64,000 nucleotides of DNA, taken from Occultella kanbiaonis (lineage in GTDB: Bacteria > Actinomycetota > Actinomycetes > Actinomycetales > Beutenbergiaceae). The notes beneath the pieces were generated by a model. The model worked only from the letters and a program-made list of their open reading frames with translations, had not been told where the DNA came from and made no database searches. This document shows, one piece after another, positions 14,836-23,290 of this stretch. The DNA lies in assembly GCF_009708215.1 (NCBI RefSeq), contig NZ_CP046175.1:992001-1056000 (forward strand), in the 5' to 3' direction. Each line of letters starts with the position of its first letter. The first letter of the stretch is position 1. Made by a program: the position numbers and the translations under genes.

Positions 14836-16491
14836 ATGGTGACGATGTCCCAGGTGCGGTCCTGGCGGCCGGCCACGCTCGGCCTCGTCGCCGACGCGAT
14901 GGTCCAGCGCCGTCGCACGCTCGTCGCACTCCAGGACGAGATGGACGACGCAGCCCCGCCGTCGACCTGGGTCTCCGAGTCGCGGGACGCGGCCGTCGCC
15001 TCGCACACGACGTTGCGTGTGTCCCTGGCGGACCTCGTCGCCGAGGTGGCGCAGGTGGCCGCAGCCCTGGATATCGCCGTCGACGCGGTCACCCGCGCAC
15101 AGGGCGAACTCGACGAGGCGCTTGGTGTCGCCTCCGGCAACGGGTTCAGCGTCTCCACGACCGGGCGGGTCACGGACAACCGGGACACCCTCACCGACGT
15201 CCAGGAGGTCGCCGACCGGCGGGCGATCCGCGACGAGATCGTCGACAAGATCGAACAGGCGCTGCGCAACGCGGGGCACGCGGACACCTCGCTCGCGGCC
15301 GCGCTGCGCAGCGCAGCGGGAGGGGTCGACGGCGGAACCGTCTCGCTCGCACAGGCTGCGGCCACCGGGACCGCGGGTGGGCAACGCGGTGTGCTCGCGC
15401 CGCCGACCGGCGGCAGCGATCACGACCTGAACTCGTGGTGGGAGGGCCTCACCGAGGACGAACAGGCCTCCGTGATCAGCGAGCACCCCGAGTGGATCGG
15501 GAACACCGACGGCATCCCGGCCTGGGCACGCGACGACGCGAACCGGGAGCTCATCGACGACTACCGGGCGGACCTGACCGGCCAGCTCGCAGCCGCGCAG
15601 GAGGCAGGAGACAACGGCCTCGCCGAGACGCTCACCGAGAAGCTCGACGGGCTCGATGCGGTCGAGGACACCCTCGAGCTCGGCAACCGGCAGTTGCTGA
15701 TGCTCGACATCACCGGCGAGGACCAGCTGATGGCCGCGATCGCCTACGGGGACGTCGACACCGCCGACCACGTCGCCGTCTTCACGCCCGGCTTCACCAC
15801 CACCGTCGCGGGGGACATGGCCGGCTACGACAGCCAGATGGCGAACCTCGTCGAGGGGGCCGCCGCGCAGTCGGACAAGTACGGCGACGGAGGCACGGTC
15901 GCCGCCGTGAGCTGGCTCGGCTACGAGGCACCACAGTGGGACAACGTGCTCGACCCGGGCTCGTCCGTAGCCTCGCGTGCTCCGGCCGAGGCCGGCGCCG
16001 GCAACCTGGCCTCCTTCTACAACGGCATCGACGCCTCCCGGGACGCAGATCCGCACCTGACCGCGCTCGGGCACTCCTACGGCTCGCTCACCACGGGCCT
16101 GGCCCTGCAGGAGCAGACCGGGGTCGATGACGCGATCCTGTTCGGCTCACCCGGCATCGGCACCTCGCACGTGGAGGACCTCGACGTCTCCGACGGGCAC
16201 GTCTACCGGCTCGAGGCCCGCCGCGACGCCGTCGCCGACGTCGGTGGCCTCGGACAGTTCGGCATCGACCCCTCCTACATCGACGGGATGACCGGCCTGA
16301 GCACCGAAGGGGGTTCCATCGGTGGCGTGGATTACGGGGAGTCCGTCGGTCACAGCGACTACCTGACCCGGGGGTCGATGAGCCAGCACAACATGGCCGC
16401 CATCGTCGCCGGGGTGCCCGAACAGACCGTCGAAGGGGATACGCGCGGCTTCGGCGACATCCTCTCCTGGCCGCTGCCCTGGACCTACTGA
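14836..16491 (+). CDS. DUF1023-type alpha/beta hydrolase with helical N-terminal domain
   Basis: The 551 aa protein has two parts. Residues about 1-150 form long helices resembling a WXG100/LXG-type targeting region. Residues about 290-540 are an alpha/beta hydrolase of the DUF1023 group with the nucleophile elbow GHSYGS (Ser about 414) and a late His in SQHNMAAI or GHSDYL. There is no classical signal peptide, so export through a type VII system with the upstream small protein is likely. The substrate is unknown; lipids or esters are possible. Start ATG 14836 lies 2 bp past the upstream stop, and the stop overlaps the next gene. Confidence 0.82.
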   Translation: MVTMSQVRSWRPATLGLVADAMVQRRRTLVALQDEMDDAAPPSTWVSESRDAAVASHTTLRVSLADLVAEVAQVAAALDIAVDAVTRAQGELDEALGVASGNGFSVSTTGRVTDNRDTLTDVQEVADRRAIRDEIVDKIEQALRNAGHADTSLAAALRSAAGGVDGGTVSLAQAAATGTAGGQRGVLAPPTGGSDHDLNSWWEGLTEDEQASVISEHPEWIGNTDGIPAWARDDANRELIDDYRADLTGQLAAAQEAGDNGLAETLTEKLDGLDAVEDTLELGNRQLLMLDITGEDQLMAAIAYGDVDTADHVAVFTPGFTTTVAGDMAGYDSQMANLVEGAAAQSDKYGDGGTVAAVSWLGYEAPQWDNVLDPGSSVASRAPAEAGAGNLASFYNGIDASRDADPHLTALGHSYGSLTTGLALQEQTGVDDAILFGSPGIGTSHVEDLDVSDGHVYRLEARRDAVADVGGLGQFGIDPSYIDGMTGLSTEGGSIGGVDYGESVGHSDYLTRGSMSQHNMAAIVAGVPEQTVEGDTRGFGDILSWPLPWTY

Positions 16492-16967
16492 TGGACGAAC
16501 CGATGACCCCGACCCCACCCGCGTCCCCGGGATCCGCCCCGACCATGGAGCAGGTGCTGACCGACTACACCGCGATGCGCGAGGAGATGGTCGCCGCGCT
16601 CGCCAGGGCGCTGGGGGAGCGGGCCTGGCGGGAGTCGCCGAACTCGCCCGGCCTGCGCCGGTCGCGGGTCGGTGGCGCGGACGCCGCGGCCGAGCAGGTG
16701 GGCCTGGTGACCTGGTCCTTCGAGGGCACCTACGCCGTCGACGACTGGCACGGGGCCGCCCGGCTCGTCGCCGAGGTGGGCCGCCGGCACCACTTCGCCG
16801 ACGGTGGCATCACCGTGGACCGCCCGGGGGACCTGGAGATCTTCGGCGTCGACGCCCACGGCGGCCGCTACACGTTCGGGATGGCCACGAACACCATCCT
16901 GACCCTGCGAACCGGGCCGCACCGGTGGGAGCACCCACCGGAACCGGCCGACCAGCAGCGGACCTGA
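16491..16967 (+). CDS. LppA-like hypothetical protein downstream of DUF1023 hydrolase
   Basis: The 158 aa protein starts at ATG 16491, sharing one base with the hydrolase stop (TGATG), so it is translationally coupled. It has a helix (MEQVLTDYTAMREEMVAAL), then a mixed region with GLVTWSF, GITVDRPGDLEIFGVD and GRYTFGMATNTILTL strands, similar in outline to LppA-type proteins found beside type VII substrates in actinobacteria. It lacks a lipobox or membrane helix, so it probably stays in the cytoplasm. By position it could be a chaperone or an immunity protein for the hydrolase; neither is shown. Confidence 0.7.
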   Translation: MDEPMTPTPPASPGSAPTMEQVLTDYTAMREEMVAALARALGERAWRESPNSPGLRRSRVGGADAAAEQVGLVTWSFEGTYAVDDWHGAARLVAEVGRRHHFADGGITVDRPGDLEIFGVDAHGGRYTFGMATNTILTLRTGPHRWEHPPEPADQQRT

Positions 16968-16968
16968 C

Positions 16969-17007
16969 CTTCCGCGGGAGCGGCTCGGGGGTTCGCTCCC
17001 GCGGAAG
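16969..17007. terminator. Strong bidirectional terminator
   Basis: A perfect 14 bp inverted repeat (CTTCCGCGGGAGCG / CGCTCCCGCGGAAG) with an 11 nt loop fills the gap between the LppA-like gene (+) and the sigma factor gene (-). Confidence 0.85.
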
Positions 17008-17011
17008 CCGC

Positions 17012-18193
17012 TCACGCGTCGCGAAGGCGCGCCGCCTGCCGGGTGAGGTGATCGCGCTCGGCGGCACTCGCCGCAAGCCGCGCCGCCTCCAGGTACTCCT
17101 CGCGCGCCGTGTGCGCCTCGCCCGCCCGCTCGTGCAGGTGCGCCGCCACGGCCGTGCGCCGGGGTACGTCCACCGGCACCGCCGCGAGCGCGCGCAACCC
17201 GGCGAGCGGGCCGTCGGCCTCGCCGAGTGCGACCACCCGGTTCAGCGCCACCACGGGGCTGTCGGTGAGCGCGAGCAACTCGTCGTACCAACCGAGGATC
17301 TGCGTCCAGTCCGTCTCCTCGGCCCGCCGCGCGTCGGCATGCAGCGCCGCGATCGCGGCCTGCGCCTGGAACTCGCCGACCCGATCCTGGGCGAGCGCCT
17401 GCTGCAGGATCCCGATGCCCTCCGCGATCCGGACGGTGTCCCAGCGGGACCGGTCCTGCTCCGCCAGAGGCACCAGCGCGCCGTCGGGGGTGAACCGGGA
17501 CGCCCGCCGGGCGTGGTGCAGCAGCATCAGCGCGAGCAATCCGGCAACCTCCGGGTCCTGCGTTCCCGCGGCGAGCTGGCGAGTGAGCCGGATCGCCTCG
17601 GCGGCCAGGTCGACGTCCCCGCCGTACCCCTCGTTGAAGATCAGGTACAGCACCCGCAGCACCCGGCCGAGGTCGCCCGGACCCTGCACCCCCTGCGCGG
17701 CGACCGTCCGCTTGGCGCGGCTGATCCGTTGCGCCATGGTCGCCTCGGGAACGAGGTAGGCCTCGGCGATCTGCCGGGTGGTCAGGCCGCCGACCGCGCG
17801 GAGCGTCAGGGCCACGGCGGACGACGGCGTCAGGTCGCGATGGCAGCACAGGAACAGCAGGAGCAGGGTGTCGTCGCCGGTCTCGGCCGGTCCGGCCGGT
17901 GGCTCGGCGTGGTCGATCAGCTCCCGACGGCGGCGGGCCGCCTCCGAGCGCAGCACGTCGAGGTGTTTGCGCCACGCCACGGTGACGAGCCACCCCTTCG
18001 GGTCGTCGGGCCGGCCTTCGGGCCAACGCTGGACCGCCTCGAAGAGGGCCTCCTGCACGGCGTCCTCGGCCGCAGCGAACTCGACGCCGCGACGGACGAG
18101 GACGGCCAGCACCTGCGGGCCGAGTGTCCTGAGCAGGTCGTCCGGGTCGCCCGGCGCCCCGGACGCGTCGCTCGCCGTCCCCGACGCGGTCAC
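17012..18193 (-). CDS. ECF42-type RNA polymerase sigma factor
   Basis: The 393 aa protein has sigma-70 region 2 (about 20-85, with AVQEALFEAVQRW and PKGWLVTVAWRKHLD), region 4 (about 115-170, GGLTTRQIAEAYLVPEATMAQRISRAKR) and a long C-terminal extension of about 200 residues with TPR-like helices. This size and the partner below are the hallmarks of ECF42 sigma factors, which lack an anti-sigma factor. GTG 18193 overlaps the stop of the DGPF gene (GTGA). The pair probably has an autoregulated promoter at 18653-18679. Confidence 0.92.
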   Translation of the reverse strand: MTASGTASDASGAPGDPDDLLRTLGPQVLAVLVRRGVEFAAAEDAVQEALFEAVQRWPEGRPDDPKGWLVTVAWRKHLDVLRSEAARRRRELIDHAEPPAGPAETGDDTLLLLFLCCHRDLTPSSAVALTLRAVGGLTTRQIAEAYLVPEATMAQRISRAKRTVAAQGVQGPGDLGRVLRVLYLIFNEGYGGDVDLAAEAIRLTRQLAAGTQDPEVAGLLALMLLHHARRASRFTPDGALVPLAEQDRSRWDTVRIAEGIGILQQALAQDRVGEFQAQAAIAALHADARRAEETDWTQILGWYDELLALTDSPVVALNRVVALGEADGPLAGLRALAAVPVDVPRRTAVAAHLHERAGEAHTAREEYLEAARLAASAAERDHLTRQAARLRDA

Positions 18194-18603
18194 TCGGTGA
18201 CGGTCGGCGGGTTGCCGAGGAACGGCCGGACCTCGATCCACTCCTGGAGCGGCAGGCCGCCGGGCCCCGGCGCCGAGGACAGGTACGCGGCCTTCTCCTG
18301 CGCCTGCTCGAGCGTGTCCACGTCGATCATCATCCACCCGGCGATCAGGTCCTTCGTCTCCGCGAACGGCCCGTCGGTCACCGGCGGCCGACCCTCGCCG
18401 TCGTACCGGACGAACGCGCCCTCCGGCGAGAGTGCGGCGCCGGCGACCCACTCGCCACGCTCGCGCAGGTCGTCCTCCATCCGGTCCATGAACGCGATGT
18501 GGTCGGTGACCTCCTGCGGCGTCCACTCGTCCATCGGCCTCTCGGCGTTGGGCATCTGCTTCGGTCCGCCGCGGTAGTGCTTGAGCAACAGGTACTTGGC
18601 CAT
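18190..18603 (-). CDS. YCII-related DGPF-domain protein
   Basis: The 137 aa protein carries the family-defining DGPFAETKD motif (about 78-86) and the N-terminal MAKYLLLKHYRGG strand. DGPF/YCII proteins are the conserved partners of ECF42 sigma factors; how they control or serve the sigma factor is not known. It has a good ribosome site (AGGAGGA) and is the first gene of the two-gene operon. Confidence 0.93.
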   Translation of the reverse strand: MAKYLLLKHYRGGPKQMPNAERPMDEWTPQEVTDHIAFMDRMEDDLRERGEWVAGAALSPEGAFVRYDGEGRPPVTDGPFAETKDLIAGWMMIDVDTLEQAQEKAAYLSSAPGPGGLPLQEWIEVRPFLGNPPTVTE

Positions 18604-18652
18604 GGGAGTCCTCCTGGTTTGTGGCGGCCATTGTGGCTGCCCTCACCCCTGG

Positions 18653-18679
18653 GACGGAACCCCTTGCCGGCTCTCGACA
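18653..18679 (-). promoter_or_regulatory. ECF42-type promoter of the DGPF-sigma operon
   Basis: On the minus strand TGTCGA (18679-18674) and CGTC (18656-18653) are separated by 17 nt, 50 nt before the DGPF start. This fits the published ECF42 target motif as I recall it (TGTCGA at -35, CGA/TC at -10), so the sigma factor likely drives its own operon. Confidence 0.65.
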
Positions 18680-18761
18680 TGGTCCGGGCACCGAATTCTG
18701 CTGGACGGTTCGGTTAGCCTCCCAACGACCACCGGAAGCGACCGGGAAGGCGGTGTGGATC

Positions 18762-19676
18762 GTGACGGACCTCGACGTCGCCGCCATCCTGGCCGAGTAC
18801 GGCCTGCGCGCCACCGGCCCCGCGGTCCCGCTCACGGGCGGCGAGGACAACCGCAACCTCCGTGTCGCGACCGACGGTCCCGAGGTGGTCCTGCGCGCCT
18901 ACCGGTTCTCCGGCCCCGAGAAGATCCGGGCCGAGCTGCGGTTGGTCGCCTTCCTCGCGGAACACGGGTACCCGACGCCGGCGCCGCTGCGAACCCGGGG
19001 CGGCGAGGTCCTCGCGATGGCCGGGTCCCCGGTCGCGCTGTTCCCCCTCGTGCCGGGCGCGATCCCCGAAACGGTCACCGTGCCGTTGGCCGAGCAGGTC
19101 GGTGAGCTGCTGGCGGGCCAGCACCTGCTGACCGCCGGCTGGGCCGACGCGCGAATCCCCACGATCGACCGCCGCGGCGTCATCGACCGAGCCCTGGCCT
19201 CACGGCCCGACCTCGACGGCGTCGCCGAGTGGCACACGCAGCTGCGACGCTTCCTCCACGACCACGGAGCCGATCTGGCCCGCCTGGACGAGCTGCCGAC
19301 CGGCCCGCTCCACCACGACCTGCACCGCCACAACCTGCTGGTCACCGACGGCACGGTGACCGCGGTCCTCGACTTCGATGAACTCAACGAGGGACCGCTC
19401 GTCCTCGACCTCGCCCGGGCCCTGCAGTACCTGGCCCTCGACCGCGATGACGGGCGCCTGCCGCGCGACCTGGCCGACGCCGTCGTGGCGGGATACGACC
19501 GCAACCGGGCGCTCACCGCGGCCGAGCGTCGCCTGCTGCCGGTCGCGCTGGACCTGGTGGGCATCGTCGACGCCGCGGGCGTCCTCATGTGGGCCGCGCC
19601 CGAGCTGGGTCTGCGGCGGGTCGACGAGTGCAGGAGCTGGGTGGCCTACCTTCGCAATGCGGGGACCCGACTCTGA
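18762..19676 (+). CDS. APH/homoserine-kinase-II-fold phosphotransferase
   Basis: The 304 aa protein belongs to the aminoglycoside phosphotransferase superfamily. It has the N-lobe strand GGEDNRNLRV (about 24-33), catalytic loop HHDLHRHN (about 186-193) with the HxDxxxxN pattern, and metal-binding DFDE (about 207-210). The overall length and PLTGGEDN start resemble homoserine kinase type II and related sugar or amine kinases more than resistance enzymes. GTG 18762 is chosen from the GGAAGG site; GTG 18753 is possible but too close. It is divergent from the DGPF-sigma operon. Confidence 0.85.
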   Translation: MTDLDVAAILAEYGLRATGPAVPLTGGEDNRNLRVATDGPEVVLRAYRFSGPEKIRAELRLVAFLAEHGYPTPAPLRTRGGEVLAMAGSPVALFPLVPGAIPETVTVPLAEQVGELLAGQHLLTAGWADARIPTIDRRGVIDRALASRPDLDGVAEWHTQLRRFLHDHGADLARLDELPTGPLHHDLHRHNLLVTDGTVTAVLDFDELNEGPLVLDLARALQYLALDRDDGRLPRDLADAVVAGYDRNRALTAAERRLLPVALDLVGIVDAAGVLMWAAPELGLRRVDECRSWVAYLRNAGTRL

Positions 19677-19840
19677 TCGTGCCGGCCAACCCCAACCGGG
19701 ACGGGGTCGATGTCGTTAGCATGGAGCTGCGCCCGGCGGACAGGCAGCGCCAGCGTCGGCGCGATGATGCGTCCCCGGCTCCGGTCGGTGCTTCGGGGCA
19801 TTCCCACTCGGTCCGCGACGGTCGACGGGAGGTGACGGCG

Positions 19841-20398
19841 ATGGCGACGGTTGAGAGCCCGCGGCGATCCGTCTCGTGGGCGGCCGCACTGCTTCTGGGC
19901 GCAGCGGTCGCCGTCGGGCTCGGTGTCTACGGCAGGCTCCACGAACCCGGTTCGGTGGCGCTGTACACCCTGGGCTTCTCCGGCCAACTGCCGATGAAGG
20001 CGTGGCTGAGCACGGTGGTGCTGATCTTCGCGGTCCTCCAGGTGGTCAGCGCGCTCTGGATGTGGGGTCGCCTTCCGGGGGTCGGCACGGCCCCGGCCTG
20101 GGTCGGTCCGGTGCACCGGTGGAGCGGCACGATCGCGTTCGTGGTGAGCCTGCCGGTGGCCTTCGCGTGCCTGTGGACGCTGGGATTCCGTTCCGGCGAT
20201 GTTCGGGTTCTGGTGCACTCGATCGCCGGGTGCCTGTTCTATGGCGCGTTCGCGGCGAAGATGATCGGACTGCGGCTGAGGGCAGCGCCCCGGTGGGCAC
20301 TCCCGGTGCTTGGCGGGACGGCGTTCACGCTGATCGTGCTGCTGTGGCTGACCTCGGCGTTGTGGCTGTTCACGACGCCTGGCTTGGCGAAGGTCTGA
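19841..20398 (+). CDS. DUF6529-type integral membrane protein
   Basis: The 185 aa protein has about five membrane helices (near 12-32, 48-72, 92-112, 125-145, 152-178) with histidines in the helices (PVHRWSG, LVHSIAG). This is the pattern of small b561-like cytochromes, where such histidines would hold haem; haem binding is only a guess here. The ATG follows GGGAGG. It starts an operon with a Rieske protein and a 48-residue membrane protein, a recurring actinobacterial arrangement, which suggests electron transfer at the membrane. Confidence 0.82.
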   Translation: MATVESPRRSVSWAAALLLGAAVAVGLGVYGRLHEPGSVALYTLGFSGQLPMKAWLSTVVLIFAVLQVVSALWMWGRLPGVGTAPAWVGPVHRWSGTIAFVVSLPVAFACLWTLGFRSGDVRVLVHSIAGCLFYGAFAAKMIGLRLRAAPRWALPVLGGTAFTLIVLLWLTSALWLFTTPGLAKV

Positions 20399-20411
20399 GC
20401 GGGTGGTGGCG

Positions 20412-20867
20412 ATGTCGAATCACGTGTCCCGTCGCCTGATGCTCGGCGCCGGCGTGGTGCTGGCCGCTGCTTCGGCGGGGTACGTGGTGGCTCGCAACGT
20501 GTCTCTCGCCGAGAGGCTCGCTGACACGCGGTACCCGCTGCCCGGGGAGCCCTCCAGCGAGGTGGGGGACTCCACGGATCCAGGGGCGGTACTGCTTGCG
20601 GTCGATGAGATTCCGGACGGCGGCGGCGTGGTCCTGGCCGAGCAGCAATTGGTGCTGACTCGATCTGGTGACACGGTCCACGGCTTCTCGGCGGTGTGTA
20701 CCCATCAGGGTTGCCTGGTCGACGCGGTGCGGGACGGCAGCATCGTCTGCCCCTGCCACGGCAGCCACTTCGATGCCGAGACCGGTGCGGTGCTCACCGG
20801 CCCGGCCAGTCAGCCGCTGCCGGACGTGGCGGTCACCGTGACGGACGGGGAGGTGAGGCTCGGATGA
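20412..20867 (+). CDS. Rieske [2Fe-2S] protein with Tat-like signal anchor
   Basis: The 151 aa protein binds a Rieske cluster through CTHQGC (96-101) and CPCHGSHF (113-120): Cys96, His98, Cys113 and His116 bind iron, and Cys101/Cys115 form the usual disulfide. The N-terminus SRRLMLGAGVVLAAASAGY looks like a twin-arginine signal anchor, so the folded domain would face outside. It follows the DUF6529 gene by 13 bp and overlaps the next small gene (ATGA). It likely passes electrons to or from the membrane partners; it is far shorter than a bc1-complex Rieske subunit. Confidence 0.92.
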   Translation: MSNHVSRRLMLGAGVVLAAASAGYVVARNVSLAERLADTRYPLPGEPSSEVGDSTDPGAVLLAVDEIPDGGGVVLAEQQLVLTRSGDTVHGFSAVCTHQGCLVDAVRDGSIVCPCHGSHFDAETGAVLTGPASQPLPDVAVTVTDGEVRLG

Positions 20868-21010
20868 CCGCCGGCCGGTCTGCCCCAGGAGGGGACCGGA
20901 CAGCATCGACGAGACCCCACGCAACCTCCGGGTTCTGGCGGTTCCTACCCACGTTGATCTGGCTCGCCGCCCTCGGATTCGCCCTCGGAGCCCTCATCGG
21001 GTTGCCCTGA
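20864..21010 (+). CDS. 48-residue single-pass membrane protein
   Basis: This very short gene starts at an ATG that overlaps the Rieske stop (ATGA). The product has a basic, polar N-terminus and one membrane helix (FLPTLIWLAALGFALGALIGL, about 27-47) ending almost at the C-terminus. Its coupling to the Rieske gene suggests a small subunit of the same membrane complex. No family was recognised. Confidence 0.7.
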   Translation: MTAGRSAPGGDRTASTRPHATSGFWRFLPTLIWLAALGFALGALIGLP

Positions 21011-21173
21011 GGGCCGACGCTGACCATGATCGGTGCCTCCGGCCGTCACCGCGATCGACGGACCGGGAAATGTGGCGCCGCCCGCAGCCGAACGCGGCCT
21101 TGCTAGCCTCGCCGAGGGCCCCGCGCGGCCCGGCCGGGGTCACCCTCGGACCTCACCATGGAGCGGAGCGGGC

Positions 21174-21983
21174 ATGGCGGCGCAGACCACGCGGATCACG
21201 GACCGGGTCGAGCTCCTCAGGTGTGACAACCCGGGCCCGATGACGCTGGAGGGCACGAACACCTACCTGCTGCGCGAGCCCGGTAGCGCGGAGGTCCTGG
21301 TGGTCGATCCCGGGCCCCTGGATCCCGCCGACCCGCGGTATCCCGAGCACCTCGCACACCTCGACCGGGTCCGCGCCCGCGCCGAGGCCGACGGTGGCCG
21401 GGTCGCCGCGATCTGGCTCACCCACCATCACCTCGATCACACCGGCGCGGCGGACCGGCTCGCCGACCTCACGGGCGCGCCCGTCCGGGGAGCCGGCCGC
21501 GGCACGGCGTTCACCGACGGAGAGCGGGTCGCGTTCGGAGGGCTCGAGGTGGTGGTGCACCTCGCGCCCGGACACACGGCGGACTCCGTGCTCGTGCGCG
21601 CGCCCGCCGAGACGCTGCTGCTGTCCGGGGACACCCTGCTCGGCCGCGGCACCACGGTGATCATGTGGCCGGACGGTGATCTCGGCGCCTACCTGGAGAC
21701 GCTCGCCGCGATCGCCGCGGACATCGACGCCGGACTCGTCACCCGGATCGCCCCCGGGCACGGCCCGCTGATCACCGAGCCCGCCGCATTCGTGGCCGGA
21801 GTACACCGGCACCGGCTGGACCGGCTCGACCAGGTGCGCGCCGCCGTCGGGCAGGGCGCCGAAGGCGTCACCGGCGTGGTCCGCGCCGTCTACGGCGACC
21901 AGGACCCGAAGCTCGCGGCGGCCTGCGCGCGGATCGTGCAGGCGCAGTTCGCCTACCTCGGCCTGGACCCGGAGACGGACTGA
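21174..21983 (+). CDS. Metallo-beta-lactamase-fold hydrolase (LACTB2/glyoxalase II-like)
   Basis: The 269 aa protein has the zinc motif HxHxDH as H84-H86-D88-H89 (THHHLDH), a third-site His in APGHTADS, the bridging Asp in LSGDTLLG and a late His in APGHGPLI. NPGPMTLEGTNTYLL near the start and the C-terminal helical domain (VTGVVRAVYG) are typical of LACTB2-like proteins, which cleave thioesters or RNA. The substrate is open. ATG 21174 follows GGAGCGG. Confidence 0.88.
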   Translation: MAAQTTRITDRVELLRCDNPGPMTLEGTNTYLLREPGSAEVLVVDPGPLDPADPRYPEHLAHLDRVRARAEADGGRVAAIWLTHHHLDHTGAADRLADLTGAPVRGAGRGTAFTDGERVAFGGLEVVVHLAPGHTADSVLVRAPAETLLLSGDTLLGRGTTVIMWPDGDLGAYLETLAAIAADIDAGLVTRIAPGHGPLITEPAAFVAGVHRHRLDRLDQVRAAVGQGAEGVTGVVRAVYGDQDPKLAAACARIVQAQFAYLGLDPETD

Positions 21984-22041
21984 ACCCAACCGGGTCAAGA
22001 CCTCGACGGCCCGGCCGCCGGCCCCGACCGAGGCGAACGGT

Positions 22042-22419
22042 TCAGGCCTTCGGCGGGTGCTCGGCGATACAGAAGAGGTTGCCCTCGGGGTCGGCGAGGG
22101 TGGACCACTGCACCCAAGGCACCTCGTCCAGGACGTCCCAGCGATGCGTCGCGCCGAGGGCAACGGCCCGCGCGACCTGGGCGGTGCGGGTACCCCAGAC
22201 GACGGTCAGGTCCAGGTGGGTGCCCTGGCGGTCCGGGCGCGGGCCGTTGGCAGGCGCGAAGAACATCCCGAACCCCCCGGGGGCCGGTTCGAGGTAGACA
22301 TTGCCGCCTGCCTCGTTCGACGTGCTGCCGAGGAACTCGGCCCAGAACGCGGCGAGAGCGGGCGGGTCCTCGGCTTCCATGTTGACGGCCCCGAGGGTGA
22401 TCGCTGCAGTGGTGGTCAT
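22042..22419 (-). CDS. VOC-superfamily (glyoxalase-like) protein
   Basis: The 125 aa protein has two beta-alpha-beta-beta-beta modules of the vicinal oxygen chelate fold. It opens with AITLGAVNMEAEDPPALAAFWAEFLG and closes with WSTLADPEGNLFCIAEHP, the usual second-module signature with a Glu ligand near the end. Such stand-alone proteins act as dioxygenases, isomerases or drug-binding resistance proteins; no specific role is visible. It is convergent with the metallo-hydrolase gene. Confidence 0.88.
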   Translation of the reverse strand: MTTTAAITLGAVNMEAEDPPALAAFWAEFLGSTSNEAGGNVYLEPAPGGFGMFFAPANGPRPDRQGTHLDLTVVWGTRTAQVARAVALGATHRWDVLDEVPWVQWSTLADPEGNLFCIAEHPPKA

Positions 22420-22496
22420 CGGGAAAGCGTACGAGGACGGTGCGACAAGCAGACGTCACCTACCTCGACGACCTCGCTGACATCTAGGGACGCGGA

Positions 22497-23252
22497 TCAG
22501 GCGTCCGGCTTGAACTTCCGGCGGGTCCGCTCCGAGAGTGCCCCGAGGGTCAGGCCCGCAACACCGGTCCGACCGGCGCGCAGGTGGAGCACCTGACCGG
22601 CCCGCGGGCCGCCGGGCACGTCCCTGGGCAGCGAGGCTGACGCGATCAGCCAGGTCGGCAGCGTGAGCAGCCGCAGCACCGAGCGCAACCGGTCCGACTC
22701 GCTCTCGCTCTCGGTCAGCTCCTCGTCCAGGAGTTCCTCGACGTCCTCGGCCGGGTCGGACTCCTCATCGTCGGGCGCTCCCGGGCTCACGCAGACCCGG
22801 ACCAGCTCGGCGGCACTCTGCGCGCCGGAGCCGCCGAGAGCGAGCATCGCCTCCGGCAGCGGGTCGCCGAACTCATCCAGCGGGATCTGGCCGACTGCGA
22901 GGTCCTCGTCATCCTCGGGTGCGCTGTCGAAGCGACCGATCCGCTCGTCCGCCTCGTAGGCCCACAGCCGCAACCGTTGGTCCCGGTCCACCTCGAGGGC
23001 GACCGCGACGGCGCCGAGGCTGCCCGCCAGGTCGCGGGCCAGGGCGTCGATGGTCCGCTTGCCGGCAGCGACCGCCCCGCGTGCGTTCGTCGCGACCGCG
23101 AGCACCCAGCGGCCCTCCTGCGGCCCGACGAACCCGGTGAAGGCGGCCCCGGCCAGCTCTGCGGCGACGGCGTCCCGCGTGGCCGCGACGTACACACCGG
23201 CGTAGCTCTCGCCCACCACCTTGTCCGGATCGGAGGAGCCCATGGGAATCAT
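22497..23252 (-). CDS. Conserved-looking hypothetical protein, acidic central segment
   Basis: I do not recognise this 251 aa protein. The N-terminal half (about 15-120) alternates strands and helices (AGVYVAATRDAVAAEL, RWVLAVATNARGAVAAGKRTIDALA). Residues about 150-195 are strongly acidic (many Glu, Asp and Ser) and probably flexible. The C-terminus is basic (RTRRKFKPDA) after a hydrophobic stretch LLTLPTWLIASA. It has normal high-GC codon use. Its start lies 39 bp from the twin PadR-type site, so it could share that control. Confidence 0.72.
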   Translation of the reverse strand: MIPMGSSDPDKVVGESYAGVYVAATRDAVAAELAGAAFTGFVGPQEGRWVLAVATNARGAVAAGKRTIDALARDLAGSLGAVAVALEVDRDQRLRLWAYEADERIGRFDSAPEDDEDLAVGQIPLDEFGDPLPEAMLALGGSGAQSAAELVRVCVSPGAPDDEESDPAEDVEELLDEELTESESESDRLRSVLRLLTLPTWLIASASLPRDVPGGPRAGQVLHLRAGRTGVAGLTLGALSERTRRKFKPDA

Positions 23253-23290
23253 CGGGCCAGTCTGACACCGGCGGGCCAGGGCTAGGCATG

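Noticed and set aside
18190-18856. Upstream extension of the sigma factor frame through the DGPF gene
   Set aside because: The DGPF protein in the other frame has a clear family motif and a good ribosome site, and the GTGA overlap gives a natural sigma factor start.
21984-22041. Possible terminator between the metallo-hydrolase and VOC genes
   Set aside because: The GGCCCGGCC/GGCCCC stretch looks symmetrical but the pairs fail beyond a few bases when aligned.
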